Below are positions 8,401 to 17,689 of a stretch of DNA of 33,049 bases, one piece after another. The notes beneath the pieces are model-generated. The model saw nothing but the letters and a program-made list of their open reading frames with translations. It was not told where the DNA came from and did no database searches. Origin of the DNA: Hyella patelloides LEGE 07179 (GTDB taxonomy: Bacteria > Cyanobacteriota > Cyanobacteriia > Cyanobacteriales > Xenococcaceae); contig NZ_LR213817.1 in the NCBI RefSeq assembly GCF_900659865.1, positions 1-33,049 of the forward strand, in the 5' to 3' direction. Positions within the stretch are counted from its first letter, which is position 1. Every line of letters starts with the position of its first letter. Position numbers and translations under genes: made by a program.

Positions 8401-8421
8401 CTACTAACTACTAACCTCTAA
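8401..8421. repeat. Heptamer tandem repeat
   Basis: Three consecutive 7-base units (ctactaa, ctactaa, cctctaa) lie just past the stop codon of the minus-strand membrane-protein gene. They belong to the same type of heptamer array seen at 13495, 13605, 27130 and 29864. Confidence 0.6.
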
Positions 8422-8424
8422 CAA

Positions 8425-8781
8425 TTATGATTCTACAACTAATTTCTGATAAACAAAATATAAAACCAGACCTAAAATTCCTAAGACTATTAAATTAGTA
8501 ACCAAATGTAAAACCATATTTAACGCAGTAAAACCAAGCCAAATACCTGCAACTCCTACAACTAGTTTTCCACCAGAAGAAAGACTATTAAATTTGTTAC
8601 GAGCTAAACTCAGCCAAGAATAAACTTTAGCAATTAATTCTGCTTCTTCTTCGGTATCGGTTTCAATTTCTGCGTGGACAGTTTCTACTTTTTTTTCATT
8701 AGCTGCTTGTTTTTGGTTAACTTCTGCTTCTAGCTCTTCGAGTCTTGCTTTTAAATCTTGCTCTGTATTATTGCTGCTCAT
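8425..8781 (-). CDS. Coiled-coil membrane protein, hypothetical
   Basis: A 118-residue protein when started at the ATG at 8781. That start follows a gagaga ribosome-binding-like stretch and begins MSSNNTEQDLK. A longer frame to 8901 adds 40 residues of poor composition, and I reject it. Residues about 5-45 are a charged coiled coil (LEELEAEVNQKQAANEKK, then an acidic run). Two hydrophobic helices follow (about 68-90 and 91-112), and the protein ends in a short hydrophilic tail. This layout suggests a small thylakoid or plasma-membrane protein of cyanobacteria. It has the look of membrane-shaping or CAAD-like proteins but lacks clear CAAD residues. No function is assigned. Confidence 0.7.
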   Translation of the reverse strand: MSSNNTEQDLKARLEELEAEVNQKQAANEKKVETVHAEIETDTEEEAELIAKVYSWLSLARNKFNSLSSGGKLVVGVAGIWLGFTALNMVLHLVTNLIVLGILGLVLYFVYQKLVVES

Positions 8782-9085
8782 TTCTCTCTCAATCCTTGAC
8801 GACTTATTTCCTATTTTATAGATTTTGTCCTCTTCAAGCAGAGTAAAAACCGTAAAAGTTAACCGTTGGTCAGAATTGATTGGCAAAAATTTCTGTGACA
8901 ATAGAAGCCAAAAACACTATACGATTACTTGCCATCACCAAAATTCCGCTAGACAACTTACACCAAGTCTATTCGGTTATTGAGACGTAACACCTTTTCC
9001 AATTTGATGTAATGCAAATTATAGAAATATTTTTTAAGAAATGTTAAAAGTAGAGAGCAAACTTTAGACGAAAGCCAACTAATCC

Positions 9086-9745
9086 ATGCTGTCCGCAATT
9101 TTATTTGATTTAGATGGGACTTTAGCCAATACAGACCCCATACACTTTACAGTATGGCAAGAAATATTCGCCAAATATGGGATAAAATGCGATCGCTCTT
9201 TTTATCAAGAAAACATTTCAGGTAACACCAACGAGCAACTTATTGCCAAAGTTTTACCTCACCTCTCTCCAGAAGAAGGTAAACAGCTAGGGATGTACAA
9301 AGAAGCCGAATATAGAGCCAGAGCCAAAACTTTACAACCAATGCCAGGGTTAGAGCGCATCTTACAACTAACAGATCGAGTACCCCTGAAAAGAGCCGTT
9401 GTTACCAATGCACCAAGAGAGAATGCTTTTCATATGCTGTCCGCTTTAAATCTAACAGAAACCTTTCCTCTTGTGGTATTGGCAGAAGATGCACCCCCAG
9501 GAAAACCCGATCCTGCACCTTACTTATTAGGCTTAGACAAAGTAGAGGTAAACGCCGATCGGGCGATCGCTTTTGAGGATTCTCCCACAGGTATTAAAGC
9601 TGCGGTAGCTGCTGGTATTTACACTATAGGCGTTGCATCTACTCATGATCCAGAGTTTCTCCAAGAATGTGGTGCAAATATGGTAATTCAAGACTTTAAC
9701 AGTGAAAAATTATGGCAATTTATCGACAAAAAAGTCTTTTGGTAA
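9086..9745 (+). CDS. HAD-family phosphatase / beta-phosphoglucomutase-like
   Basis: A 219-residue HAD subfamily IA hydrolase. Motif I is DLDGTLANTD, with D8 as nucleophile and D10 as acid/base. Motif II is VVTNAPREN, motif III is the Lys in PPGKPDPAPYL, and motif IV is AFEDSPTGIKAA. A helical cap domain fills residues about 15-85. Close families include beta-phosphoglucomutase and sugar-phosphate phosphatases (CbbY/Gph type); the substrate cannot be read from the sequence. It has its own upstream spacer and converges with the chemoreceptor gene that ends at 9834. Confidence 0.88.
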   Translation: MLSAILFDLDGTLANTDPIHFTVWQEIFAKYGIKCDRSFYQENISGNTNEQLIAKVLPHLSPEEGKQLGMYKEAEYRARAKTLQPMPGLERILQLTDRVPLKRAVVTNAPRENAFHMLSALNLTETFPLVVLAEDAPPGKPDPAPYLLGLDKVEVNADRAIAFEDSPTGIKAAVAAGIYTIGVASTHDPEFLQECGANMVIQDFNSEKLWQFIDKKVFW

Positions 9746-9833
9746 GTTCAGGATTGAAAGCGTAATGAGCAGAAAGATTCTCTGATTATTTTTCTCAACG
9801 TAAATTTAAGAAAGCCTCAAACTGATTACTGAT

Positions 9834-11606
9834 TTAATTAACCGATGTCTTCAACTGCTCTGCAACAGAGGTCAAATCTTGGGTAGTGCTTCTGACTTTA
9901 GTAATACCTTGGGCTGTTTCTTTTGCGCCGAGGTTAATTTCGCCGATGGCACTTAAAATTTGTTGAATAGCCACTGCTTGCTGTTTAGAGCTAAGAGAAA
10001 TTTGTTGAGTATTGAGAAAGACATTATTGACAGCATCTTTTACACCAAGAAAAGATGTTGCTGTCTCTTTTGTAAGTTGAATACTAGAATCTGCCGTTTT
10101 TGTTCCTTCATTTGTGACCATAATTGCGCTGTTCATGGCAGCTTGGATCTCACCAACTAAATTATTAATTTTCTCGGCGGATTTCTTACTTTCATCAGCT
10201 AATTTACGAATTTCACTAGCCACAACATTAAATCCCTTACCATGCTCTCCTGCTCGCACTGCTTCCACCGCAGCATTAAGAGCTAACATATTAGTCTGTT
10301 TTGCTATTTTGGCTACTGAGTCAGAAATCTGAGAAATTTGAGCGGTTTGTTCTCCTAAATTAAGAATTTGTACGGCAATTTCCTCAACTTTTTCTTTGAG
10401 ATTTTCTACCCCTTTCATCGTTTGCTGAACTGTCTTTTCTCCTTCTTCTGCCAAAGCTAAAGCTTGACTCGCCCCATTAGCAGAGACTTCTGCTTGTTGT
10501 GCTGACTGGCGAGAAGTTGAACCCAATTCATCTACAGTAGTCGTAGTTTCGTTAACTGAAGCAGCTTGTTCGGTTGCAGTTTGCTCCTGTTGTTCTACAG
10601 TAGTGGCAATATTGGTAGAAGAAACTGCAATGGAATTAGCAATAGTACGAATAAAAGATGTCACGTATTCTGCTAACCAGTAAGCAATACCCGTAGTTAT
10701 AGTAGCAGTAATAATTGTTCCTAAGAAGATAACCCAGGCTAATCTTTTTTGCCCTGCAAATACCGTTGCTGTTTCGGTGGCTACTACTGTTCCCCAAGGA
10801 ATTTGAGGTAAGCCTTCTAGCTTAGTAAAAGGAGCATAAGCAATCAATTCTGGTTCGTTATCAAGCTGACTTGTGATAATGCCACTGGCAACAGTTTGTT
10901 GATTGATATTCGTAAAAATAGGAAAGTAGGAATTAATATCTTTGCCGATAGTTTCTGCTTGTGAGGCTCCAATAATTTTACCTGAAGCATTATCTACTAA
11001 ATGCCATGATTGACTACTATCTTCTAAACTTTCTCCTAAACGATCCATATTAGAAATAGGCATTCGGGAACGAGCGATCGCAATCATCTTTCCCGTGTTA
11101 CTATCTATCACTGGGGAAACAAAATAAACGGCGACAATTCCTGTAGATTTAGAAATAGTAACATCGCTCATATAAGGTTGTTTAGTTTTTAAAACCTCTT
11201 GAAAATAACCGCGATCGCTATGATTGGATAAAGGTTTCCCCGCAGATTGAGCAATCACATCCCCTTCCAGATCGAAAACAGCAATGCTGTTATAAATTAA
11301 ATAAAGCTCAATATATTTATCAATTAGCTTATTTTTTTCCTGAGTAGTCATAGCTGCAATGACATCAGCATTATTAAAAGCTGGCAAATTAGCCACAGCC
11401 TGAATATCTGCATAGCGTTCAAACAAAAAACGATTAATCTTATCACTCAGATTAATTGCACTTAATTCTTTTTCGACAACTTTAGTCTGATAAAGATTTT
11501 TATTAGCAAAATAATAAGCAAGACCTCCACTCCCCAACACAGGTAAAATCCCAAAGGCACTGGATAAAACTATTGCTTTAGCTTTTAATGATAGTTTGTT
11601 AAACAC
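9834..11606 (-). CDS. Methyl-accepting chemotaxis protein with periplasmic dCACHE-like sensor
   Basis: A 590-residue transmembrane chemoreceptor. TM1 is about residues 11-33, and a periplasmic sensor covers about 35-288. The sensor contains [11 protein letters not shown] and [11 protein letters not shown], the usual marks of a double-CACHE fold. TM2 is about 289-309. The cytoplasmic signalling domain carries the hairpin tip at about 438-474: [20 protein letters not shown] followed by [16 protein letters not shown] domain is not obvious between TM2 and the coiled coil. It should signal through CheW/CheA, none of which are in this window. In cyanobacteria such receptors serve phototaxis or chemotaxis by type IV pili; the ligand is unknown. 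Confidence 0.93.
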   Translation of the reverse strand: MFNKLSLKAKAIVLSSAFGILPVLGSGGLAYYFANKNLYQTKVVEKELSAINLSDKINRFLFERYADIQAVANLPAFNNADVIAAMTTQEKNKLIDKYIELYLIYNSIAVFDLEGDVIAQSAGKPLSNHSDRGYFQEVLKTKQPYMSDVTISKSTGIVAVYFVSPVIDSNTGKMIAIARSRMPISNMDRLGESLEDSSQSWHLVDNASGKIIGASQAETIGKDINSYFPIFTNINQQTVASGIITSQLDNEPELIAYAPFTKLEGLPQIPWGTVVATETATVFAGQKRLAWVIFLGTIITATITTGIAYWLAEYVTSFIRTIANSIAVSSTNIATTVEQQEQTATEQAASVNETTTTVDELGSTSRQSAQQAEVSANGASQALALAEEGEKTVQQTMKGVENLKEKVEEIAVQILNLGEQTAQISQISDSVAKIAKQTNMLALNAAVEAVRAGEHGKGFNVVASEIRKLADESKKSAEKINNLVGEIQAAMNSAIMVTNEGTKTADSSIQLTKETATSFLGVKDAVNNVFLNTQQISLSSKQQAVAIQQILSAIGEINLGAKETAQGITKVRSTTQDLTSVAEQLKTSVN

Positions 11607-11730
11607 AATTCAATACCTCGTAAATATATCAATTAGGAATAGTCAAGACTTGATAACTTTATGATTCCCAAAACAAGATCAAAATTAACGAGGCTTTATA
11701 TCTATAACCAGTAAAAAACAGTACTTTTAC

Positions 11731-12435
11731 CTAAATAAATTCCGAAATATCTTCTTGGCAGTCATCAGCCAAATAAGAAAGAGAGCGAAAGCGTAATCCT
11801 ACAAACTGATCGTAAAGAGGATTCAGCTTACATAAAGGTGGAATATGAGCAATTTTGCGTCCAAATAAATTAAGATCTCGCTCAAAAGGACATTGTGGAG
11901 GAATTACTTTACAAACAAAGCGAGCCAGTCGGGGGTCTTTGATATCCATTTCATCCAGCCAGTCTTTAACAGGATGCAATACATTAACACCTTGCTTTTG
12001 AGGAGGAGGAGTCAGGCCCGAAGCAGCACCACTATTATTACTATTATTGTCTGTTTCAGTTTCTTCTGGCTTGTAAAGAGTTTTTTCTAAAGACTTGAGG
12101 GCTGCAATTTCTATTTCTAAAGCATCACTAAATTGATGCAACAATTCAGACTCAGGAGTGGAATAAACCCCATCTGCTACTGCTACTAATACCGCAGTGC
12201 GTAAAAAGTTTTCTGCTGTATCGCGATCTTTCCCTAAACCTGTAGCTAACTCTTCAGGTGTAATCGATTCTAAAGACTGATTTTCCTTTAAATTGGCTAA
12301 ATCTCCAGTTAATTGAGTAATTAATTCTTGTTCTTCTGGGTCATAATTTCCGTCTGCCCAGGCTATAGTATACAAACCTCGCAGCCAAGTAATAATCTGA
12401 CTATCAGTATAAGAAGAATTGGTGATTTCAGTCAT
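11731..12435 (-). CDS. TerB-like domain fused to Mo-dependent-nitrogenase C-terminal domain
   Basis: A 234-residue, two-part protein. Residues about 10-118 form a TerB-like helical domain with two similar acidic loops: AWADGNYDPEEQELI at 25-39 and VAVADGVYSTPESELL at 84-99. In TerB these loops can bind metal. A Thr/Asn/Ser-rich linker (125-150) leads to residues 153-232, which match the cyanobacterial Mo-dependent nitrogenase C-terminal family (PF06967). That part has DWLDEMDIKDPRLA, VIPPQCPFERD, IPPLCKLNPLY and YLADDC, with Cys at 175, 182, 202 and 226. Despite its name, that family occurs widely in cyanobacteria and is not proof of nitrogen fixation; no nif gene is in the window. The gene stands alone. 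Confidence 0.82.
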   Translation of the reverse strand: MTEITNSSYTDSQIITWLRGLYTIAWADGNYDPEEQELITQLTGDLANLKENQSLESITPEELATGLGKDRDTAENFLRTAVLVAVADGVYSTPESELLHQFSDALEIEIAALKSLEKTLYKPEETETDNNSNNSGAASGLTPPPQKQGVNVLHPVKDWLDEMDIKDPRLARFVCKVIPPQCPFERDLNLFGRKIAHIPPLCKLNPLYDQFVGLRFRSLSYLADDCQEDISEFI

Positions 12436-12574
12436 AATCTTTTAAGGAAGAAAGAGGTAATAGTAAATAATAACCAGCAACGAGCGACTAGTTATAGCTG
12501 TACAAAATTAGATTAGGACAAGAAAGTTATTGATTCGGAAGGAGCAAATAGACGAGCGACCCTGATGATTAAAA

Positions 12575-12775
12575 ATCACTTAAGGAACGCCCTAGGTAGC
12601 AAGTGCTTCATGTGGCAAAGGTGCGCGTTCCCTTGCCCCCAAATGCGATGGGTGTAAACGTCTTACGCCGTCTATCACGGATACCGCTCCCGCCTTAGGA
12701 CTCGCTCTGCATCGCGCGATCAAAGGAAGTCCTTTAGGGCATAACGCGGGGTCGCACCGCAAGTAGAAAATTTTA
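12575..12775. repeat. GC-rich mosaic dispersed repeat (R4)
   Basis: This block sits in the gene-free stretch 12436-12825 between the TerB fusion gene and the psaC terminator. It shares 12660-12690 and 12623-12636 with the 8000-8340 copy in inverted orientation. Its aggactcgct block at 12697-12706 is in direct orientation relative to the same copy. The 15-base word gcggggtcgcaccgc at 12746-12760 is identical to 29343-29357 inside aroH. Bases 12722-12739 include aaaggaagtccttt, a near palindrome. The rest of the spacer holds nothing I can name. Confidence 0.8.
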
Positions 12776-12825
12776 AAATGCCCTAACCTATATACATAGT
12801 GCTATATCAGTCACCAAAAACTGGC

Positions 12826-12886
12826 AAAAAAATAGTGTCGTTAACTCCAAACTATAAAAAATTATAGCCATAAAGTTAAACGACAC
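12826..12886 (-). terminator. Rho-independent terminator of psaC
   Basis: Read on the minus strand, gtgtcgtttaact pairs with agttaacgacac (one-base bulge). A further inner stem formed by ctataa/ttatag lies within the loop. The outer stem is followed by a short run of seven T residues at 12832-12826. The structure lies 60-120 bases past the psaC stop codon and has the expected form and direction. Confidence 0.75.
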
Positions 12887-12945
12887 CAATTTTAGATTGT
12901 AAATAGCGAATTTATAATTGCCATTTTTAAATCTGGTTTTTTGTA

Positions 12946-13194
<249 letters not shown>

Positions 13195-13204
13195 TTATTC
13201 GCTC

Positions 13205-13290
13205 CTGAGCGAGTGTTCTCCAGTGCAACGTGCTGAGGAAATCTCAGTAAACTTCAGTCACAAGCATTTGAGAAAACCTCAAATGTCGCA
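13205..13290. repeat. Hairpin repeats upstream of psaC (R5)
   Basis: Two perfect hairpins lie 40-95 bases ahead of the psaC start codon. They are ctgag/ctcag around gaaat at 13233-13247 and catttgag/ctcaaatg around aaaac at 13265-13285. The first shares cgtgct...gaggaaa with the block near 4840. They would lie within the psaC leader if transcription starts further upstream, but no promoter is assigned. Confidence 0.55.
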
Positions 13291-13494
13291 AACTTAACGA
13301 ACGCGCACAAATAGTAATTAAAGGATTTAACGGTTAGTTTACCTCATAGAACTATTCACTCTCTGCAAAAGGCTACATAACTTTAAATTCTGTAACAGGA
13401 AGATGAGTCAGTAACCAATGGTCAATTATCAGTGATTGGTTGTTTTTCGCTTGCAAATGGCGATCTCTTTACCCTCATAAAGGGCTTCGCCCTA

Positions 13495-13525
13495 GCTATA
13501 AGCCATAAGCTATAAGCTGTAAGCC
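13495..13525. repeat. Heptamer tandem repeat, four units
   Basis: The seven-base units gctataa, gccataa, gctataa and gctgtaa run head to tail from 13495 to 13522, followed by gcc. They lie in the 490-base spacer between the E2 gene and psaC. Confidence 0.75.
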
Positions 13526-13561
13526 AGTTAGAAGAAGTTTTAAACCTCTCCTAACTGTAGA

Positions 13562-13583
13562 CTACTAAACAATACCTGTTTAG
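13562..13583. repeat. Short inverted repeat between two heptamer arrays
   Basis: The stem ctaaaca/tgtttag with a short loop lies between the two heptamer arrays, downstream of the E2 gene. It might act as a weak terminator on the minus strand, but no T-run follows directly. Confidence 0.45.
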
Positions 13584-13604
13584 TAGGGGTCTTAAACCCT
13601 TTTA

Positions 13605-13635
13605 GCTTAGAGCCTAGAGCTTAAAGCTTAAAGCT
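13605..13635. repeat. Heptamer tandem repeat, second array
   Basis: The units gcttaga, gcctaga, gcttaaa and gcttaaa run from 13605 to 13632, followed by gct. They resemble the array at 13495 but have a different core. The array lies 50 bases past the E2 stop codon. Confidence 0.75.
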
Positions 13636-13683
13636 TTTTGATAAACCATAAAACCTTCTGTTTTTTAAACAGCGAAGATGAGT

Positions 13684-14988
13684 TTATAAAGTAAGAGATT
13701 GAGCATCAGTTTCAATTAACAGAGCCAAATCTTTTAAAAATGCAGCAGCTTGCGCTCCGTAAATAATACGGTGATCGCTGGTGATATTGACTTTCATTTG
13801 TTGTTGAACACCCATCATACCCGCATCATTAGCAATTACTTGGGGACAAGCAGCAGCGATCGCCAAAATAGAGCCTTGTCCTGATGGTAAGATAGCATCG
13901 AAGGTATCAACACCAAACATTCCTAAGTTGGATAAGGTGAATGTGCCTGTACTGTATTCATCAGGTTGTAATTGTTTAGCTCTAGCGCGATTAACTAAAT
14001 CTTTCCAAGTACGGGATAAAGAATAAATATCCATCCGATCTGCATTACGCAATACAGGAGTAATCAGGCCACCATCAGGCATTGCTACGGCTACAGCAAT
14101 ATTAATATCAGAATTGTATTTAATCGCATCAGGAGCATAGCTAGCATTAACCACAGGATGTTTTTGCAGGGTTACCGCTACAGCTTTGGCTAATAGAGCC
14201 GTCATGGTAACGCCTTTGGGTTTGATTTGCTTGTAAAGTTTATCTAAAGCATCCGTAGCAATGGTATAACCCACATGAAAAGTAGGTATTTGTAAACTCA
14301 TGTTCATGTTTTGCACCACAGCTTTTTGCAGAGTATTGAGTGGTACAGTTTCTCCTGCCATAGTGTTGACGGGAGTAGGTGTGCTTTGTGGTGTTGTTAC
14401 GGTTGGTTGAGTTACTGCTATAGGTTGAGAAACAACTGGAGAGCCAAATCCGATAGCTTTGCTTTCAGTCACAGGTTGACCCGCAGCACTTTCCACATCT
14501 GCTGCAATGATACGCCCGTAAGGACCACTTCCTTGTAAAGTTTTGAGATCGACTTTATATTCTTTTGCTAGTTTACGCGCTCTAGGAGATGCCACAATGC
14601 GGCCATTACCGTTAGATGCTGCTACGGTTTTTGCAGGAGTTGTTGCTGTAGTAGTAGTAGCTGCTGTAGTTGCTTGAGATTCAGTCTGTGCGGGAGGAGC
14701 GACACTTCCGCCTGATGCTGCTTTCTTTTGTGCTTCGGCAATTTCGGCTTCGGTTGATGCTAAATAAGCGATCGCATTTCCTACGGGTGCGGAGTTTCCA
14801 GCTTCCACTAAAACAACGGCTAAATAACCTTCATTAAAGGATTCTACATCCATATCCGCTTTGTCTGATTCGACAATAACCACAGTTTCCCCTTTCTCTA
14901 CTTTGTCTCCTGGGGCTTTTGTCCATTCCACAATTTTTCCTTCTGTCATTGTGGAGCTTAAAGCAGGCATAAATATATCGTGAATCAT
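13684..14988 (-). CDS. pdhC: Pyruvate dehydrogenase E2, dihydrolipoamide acetyltransferase
   Basis: A 434-residue E2 when started at the ATG at 14988 (MIHDIFMPALSS). The frame runs 24 codons further upstream, but that stretch is not E2-like. The lipoyl domain is residues 1-78, with the lipoylated lysine at K43 in ESDKAD. An Ala/Thr/Pro-rich linker follows, then an E1/E3-binding domain (about 131-168, VASPRARKLAKEY) and a second linker. The acetyltransferase domain covers about 212-434, with the catalytic histidine H406 in TSDHRIIYG. The DHRxxYG form is that of plastid and cyanobacterial E2. It transfers acetyl groups to CoA in the link between glycolysis and the acetyl-CoA pool. Other PDH subunits are elsewhere, as is usual in cyanobacteria. 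Confidence 0.95.
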   Translation of the reverse strand: MIHDIFMPALSSTMTEGKIVEWTKAPGDKVEKGETVVIVESDKADMDVESFNEGYLAVVLVEAGNSAPVGNAIAYLASTEAEIAEAQKKAASGGSVAPPAQTESQATTAATTTTATTPAKTVAASNGNGRIVASPRARKLAKEYKVDLKTLQGSGPYGRIIAADVESAAGQPVTESKAIGFGSPVVSQPIAVTQPTVTTPQSTPTPVNTMAGETVPLNTLQKAVVQNMNMSLQIPTFHVGYTIATDALDKLYKQIKPKGVTMTALLAKAVAVTLQKHPVVNASYAPDAIKYNSDINIAVAVAMPDGGLITPVLRNADRMDIYSLSRTWKDLVNRARAKQLQPDEYSTGTFTLSNLGMFGVDTFDAILPSGQGSILAIAAACPQVIANDAGMMGVQQQMKVNITSDHRIIYGAQAAAFLKDLALLIETDAQSLTL

Positions 14989-15167
14989 AGTGACAATTTT
15001 TCTCTCTGTAATAATGAACTCAAACAATAAGTTAGTTTTGATTATAAAGTTGCCAAACAAGCATAGTTACTCATGAATTACTGATAGCTATATCGAGTAA
15101 GCGATGGTGGCACAATCTACAATTATATGGGATCGCACTTCATAGAGTACTAAATTTTCTAATGACC

Positions 15168-15183
15168 AAGGAGAATAATTTTG
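15168..15183 (+). promoter_or_regulatory. Shine-Dalgarno that fixes a TTG start
   Basis: The sequence aaggag at 15168-15173 lies seven bases before the TTG at 15181. The only nearby ATG (15162) runs into a stop after eight codons, so TTG is the likely start of the OsmC gene. Confidence 0.65.
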
Positions 15184-15666
15184 ATTAAATACTCAAAAGA
15201 ACATCTTTATCAGCTTGCTCTCCAATGGACTGGTAATCGTGGTGAGGGTACTGTCAATTATCGAGCTTATGAGCGTACTTATCAAATTGAAGTATCGGGA
15301 AAACCAGTAATTTTAGGTTCGTCCGATCCAGCTTTTCGCGGTGACAAAAATAAATATAATCCAGAAGAATTGTTAGTTGCTTCTATTTCTAGCTGTCACT
15401 TGCTGTGGTATCTCCATTTGTGTGCTGATGAGGGAGTTATTGTAATTGATTACAGCGATTTCCCTGTAGGAAAAATGTGCGAAACTAAAAACGGTGGTGG
15501 AAGATTCACCGAAGTAATATTACAGCCAGAAATTACAATTACTACTGAAAGTGATTTAGAACAAGCCACAAAACTGCATCATAAAGCCCACGAGCTTTGT
15601 TTTATTGCTAATTCGGTTAATTTTCCCGTTATTTGCCAACCCTCAATTAAATGTAAGGACAATTGA
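15181..15666 (+). CDS. OsmC/Ohr-family peroxiredoxin
   Basis: A 161-residue protein of the OsmC superfamily, thiol peroxidases that reduce organic hydroperoxides. The two redox cysteines are C72 in ASISSCHLLW and C140 in HELCFIANSVNFPV. The active-site Arg is probably R53 in DPAFRGD, and a Glu of YNPEELL follows. The spacing matches OsmC-like proteins, not classical Ohr. It begins with TTG after a strong Shine-Dalgarno sequence. It is divergent from the E2 gene with a spacer of about 190 bp. A role in oxidative stress fits a phototroph; the substrate is unknown. Confidence 0.88.
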   Translation: MIKYSKEHLYQLALQWTGNRGEGTVNYRAYERTYQIEVSGKPVILGSSDPAFRGDKNKYNPEELLVASISSCHLLWYLHLCADEGVIVIDYSDFPVGKMCETKNGGGRFTEVILQPEITITTESDLEQATKLHHKAHELCFIANSVNFPVICQPSIKCKDN

Positions 15667-16150
15667 TGAATTTCCTTTACCTACGACCATAAATATAAAA
15701 GTGTCACTTCTCTTGCTGGATTGGGCGACGTTGAAATCGATTTAATCGCCACAATAGACGATTAAATTGCCAAATTTTCGTTGATTATTCATTATTTAAT
15801 TGAATAATACTTCTATTTTCGGCGTTGGTGAATGCATAATGCTGAGACAAGTTTTTACTAATCTATACTGTTATTCAAAATAATTTCAAAGCTTATAGCT
15901 TATAGCTACGAACCGTATTATTTGGGGTGACATTACTTAAATCAGCAACGCCCTATTTTCCTTTTTATTTGTTGCTTGAAATTTTCTTTAGTAAAATTTT
16001 TTTTAACTAAAGAATGATTTACTACATCAAAAAACAGATAAGCTGTCGGACAAAAAGTTGTTCGTCTTATAGATTGAGTGTAATTTCACTAAATCCACTA
16101 TATATATTTCTTTTGTATTACAATATTGATAATCTTGCTCAATCATAGTC
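15667..16150. other. Gene-free spacer with a short heptamer run
   Basis: The 484 bases between the OsmC gene and the next gene hold no convincing gene. A run of gcttata, gcttata, gcta at 15891-15905 belongs to the heptamer type seen near 13495. A frame from about 15682 to 15765 reads like part of a repeat-containing protein but has no start codon, and I do not annotate it. Confidence 0.5.
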
Positions 16151-16627
16151 ATGAAGAAAAAAGCAGCAAATATCAAAAAAGAAAAGATAAAAAATAGAAG
16201 TAAGGAATTAAAAAAATTAATTGATTATTCAATTCCTGGATATCCTGAAATTAGTGATTGGGATATTCTTGTTAAACCTCCATTCAGCATAGGTTTGATT
16301 CTTAATTTTCGCTGCTATAGTGACACTGTATTTATTATTGAAGATGCCAATAAAACCCCGTTTACCTTTTTCTTCGATGGTTTTTTGGGTAGGCTATGCT
16401 TTGGTGCAGAAAGTTATCGAGAAGAAACAGCAGCATATATTAAAGCCAATTCTAAACTAGAAAAGGAAGCATTTGCAGCAATCGAATCTGCCATCAATGA
16501 TTTTCAATCAGAATTCTCAGGAGATTATCACGGGTTATCTCTTATCAGAGAACGCTTAGAAAAAGCAAAAGTCTACGCTGGAAGTAAAGATATCGTGCCG
16601 AGTTTTTTATTAGACAAAGCCAGATAA
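16151..16627 (+). CDS. Hypothetical protein
   Basis: A 158-residue protein that I do not recognise. Residues 1-25 are strongly Lys/Arg-rich. An alpha/beta-looking body follows with WDILVKPP, LNFRCYSD and FFFDGFLGRLCFG, then a charged helical C-terminus (about 95-150). It has no signal peptide, metal motif or Walker motif. The start is an ATG with little Shine-Dalgarno support. It converges with phoH, with 29 bases between the stop codons. The aromatic-rich centre looks like a folded domain and not a random frame, so I regard it as a real but uncharacterised gene. Confidence 0.65.
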   Translation: MKKKAANIKKEKIKNRSKELKKLIDYSIPGYPEISDWDILVKPPFSIGLILNFRCYSDTVFIIEDANKTPFTFFFDGFLGRLCFGAESYREETAAYIKANSKLEKEAFAAIESAINDFQSEFSGDYHGLSLIRERLEKAKVYAGSKDIVPSFLLDKAR

Positions 16628-16656
16628 ACGTATTACCTAGCCAAAGTTAATTTAAT

Positions 16657-17613
16657 TTACTTTTCAAACTTCTCATAAGCAGCGACAATTTTCTGCACTA
16701 GGGGATGTCTTACTACATCTGCTTGAGTCAGATAACAAAAAGCGATTCCATCTACAGATTTTAAAATTTTGCTAGAGACAATTAAGCCCGATTGTTGATT
16801 TTGAGGTAGATCGGTTTGGGTAATATCTCCTGTAACTACCATTTTTGAACCAAAGCCTAAACGTGTCAGTACCATTTTTAACTGTGCGGGAGTGGTATTT
16901 TGCGCTTCATCGACAATCACAAAAGCATTATCTAAAGTGCGTCCCCGCATATAAGCTAAAGGAGCTATTTCAATTTTGCCTCTTTCCATGAGATCGGGAA
17001 TTTTTTCCGCATCAATAAACTGATACAAAGCATCATAAAGAGGACGCAAAAAGGGATTAACTTTCTGTTGTAAGTCTCCTGGTAAAAAGCCTAATTTTTC
17101 TCCAGCTTCTACCGCAGGACGAGTTAAGATGATTCTTTCGCATTCATCAGTTAAAAGAGCTTTGACAGCTAAAACGGCTGCTAAAAAGGTTTTTCCTGTC
17201 CCAGCAGGGCCAATACTAAAAATAATATCGTGGGTTTGGATCGCTTTGACATATTGTTTTTGTTTAAAGGTTTTAGCGCGGATTAAGTCTCCTCTTTTAG
17301 TTTTAGCCAGAACATCTTTTTGCAGTTGGCTATATTCGTCAGTACGTCCTGTATCAACGGCTTGAAATGCGGTTAAGATATCTGGCTCTGTAATAGTTTT
17401 GTTCTCTTCCCAAAAGGGTTTTAGCGATCTAACTACCTGAACTGTTCTTGCTACAGCTTTTTCGCGCCCAAAAATCAATAATTCCTGTCCTCGCAAAACA
17501 ATTTTAACTCCAGTATGACGAGAGAATACAGCTAAATTAGCTTCTCCTGAACCTGCTATGGCAATTGCGCTTTCTTGACTGGGAAGTTGAATATTCTGAG
17601 ATATTTCGGACAT
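16657..17613 (-). CDS. phoH: PhoH family ATPase/nuclease-like protein
   Basis: A 318-residue PhoH-like P-loop protein. The N-terminal region (about 15-65) has a KH-like fold pattern. The ATPase core has Walker A GPAGTGKT at 135-142, TRPAVEAGEKLGFLPG at 164-179, Walker B VIVDEAQNT at 232-240, and sensor TGDITQTDLP at 261-270. The length matches the long PhoH (PhoL/YbeZ) type. In other bacteria it works with YbeY in rRNA and RNA quality control; no ybeY is in view. The original phosphate-starvation name is not a firm function. The start codon is an ATG at 17613. Confidence 0.95.
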   Translation of the reverse strand: MSEISQNIQLPSQESAIAIAGSGEANLAVFSRHTGVKIVLRGQELLIFGREKAVARTVQVVRSLKPFWEENKTITEPDILTAFQAVDTGRTDEYSQLQKDVLAKTKRGDLIRAKTFKQKQYVKAIQTHDIIFSIGPAGTGKTFLAAVLAVKALLTDECERIILTRPAVEAGEKLGFLPGDLQQKVNPFLRPLYDALYQFIDAEKIPDLMERGKIEIAPLAYMRGRTLDNAFVIVDEAQNTTPAQLKMVLTRLGFGSKMVVTGDITQTDLPQNQQSGLIVSSKILKSVDGIAFCYLTQADVVRHPLVQKIVAAYEKFEK

Positions 17614-17689
17614 TGGAAATGTTAAAGTAATAAATTATATTAAAAAACTATATAGTCTATAGGTTACAAAATTTTTCGTATCAGCCACA

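Noticed and set aside
8401-8421. CRISPR-like array
   Set aside because: Units are only seven bases with no spacers; the same holds for the other heptamer arrays.
8782-8901. N-terminal extension of the coiled-coil membrane protein
   Set aside because: The ATG at 8781 has a ribosome-binding-like sequence, and the extra 40 residues look unlike the rest of the protein.
12436-12945. A possible nif or nitrogenase locus, suggested by the nitrogenase C-terminal domain
   Set aside because: No nif gene is present, and the domain is widespread in cyanobacteria regardless of nitrogen fixation.
14989-15060. N-terminal extension of the E2 gene
   Set aside because: E2 proteins begin at the lipoyl domain, MIHDIFMPAL; the extra 24 residues are AT-driven sequence.
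15682-15765. A short frame reading like a calcium-binding or haemagglutinin repeat
   Set aside because: It is short, has no start codon and lacks a clear motif.
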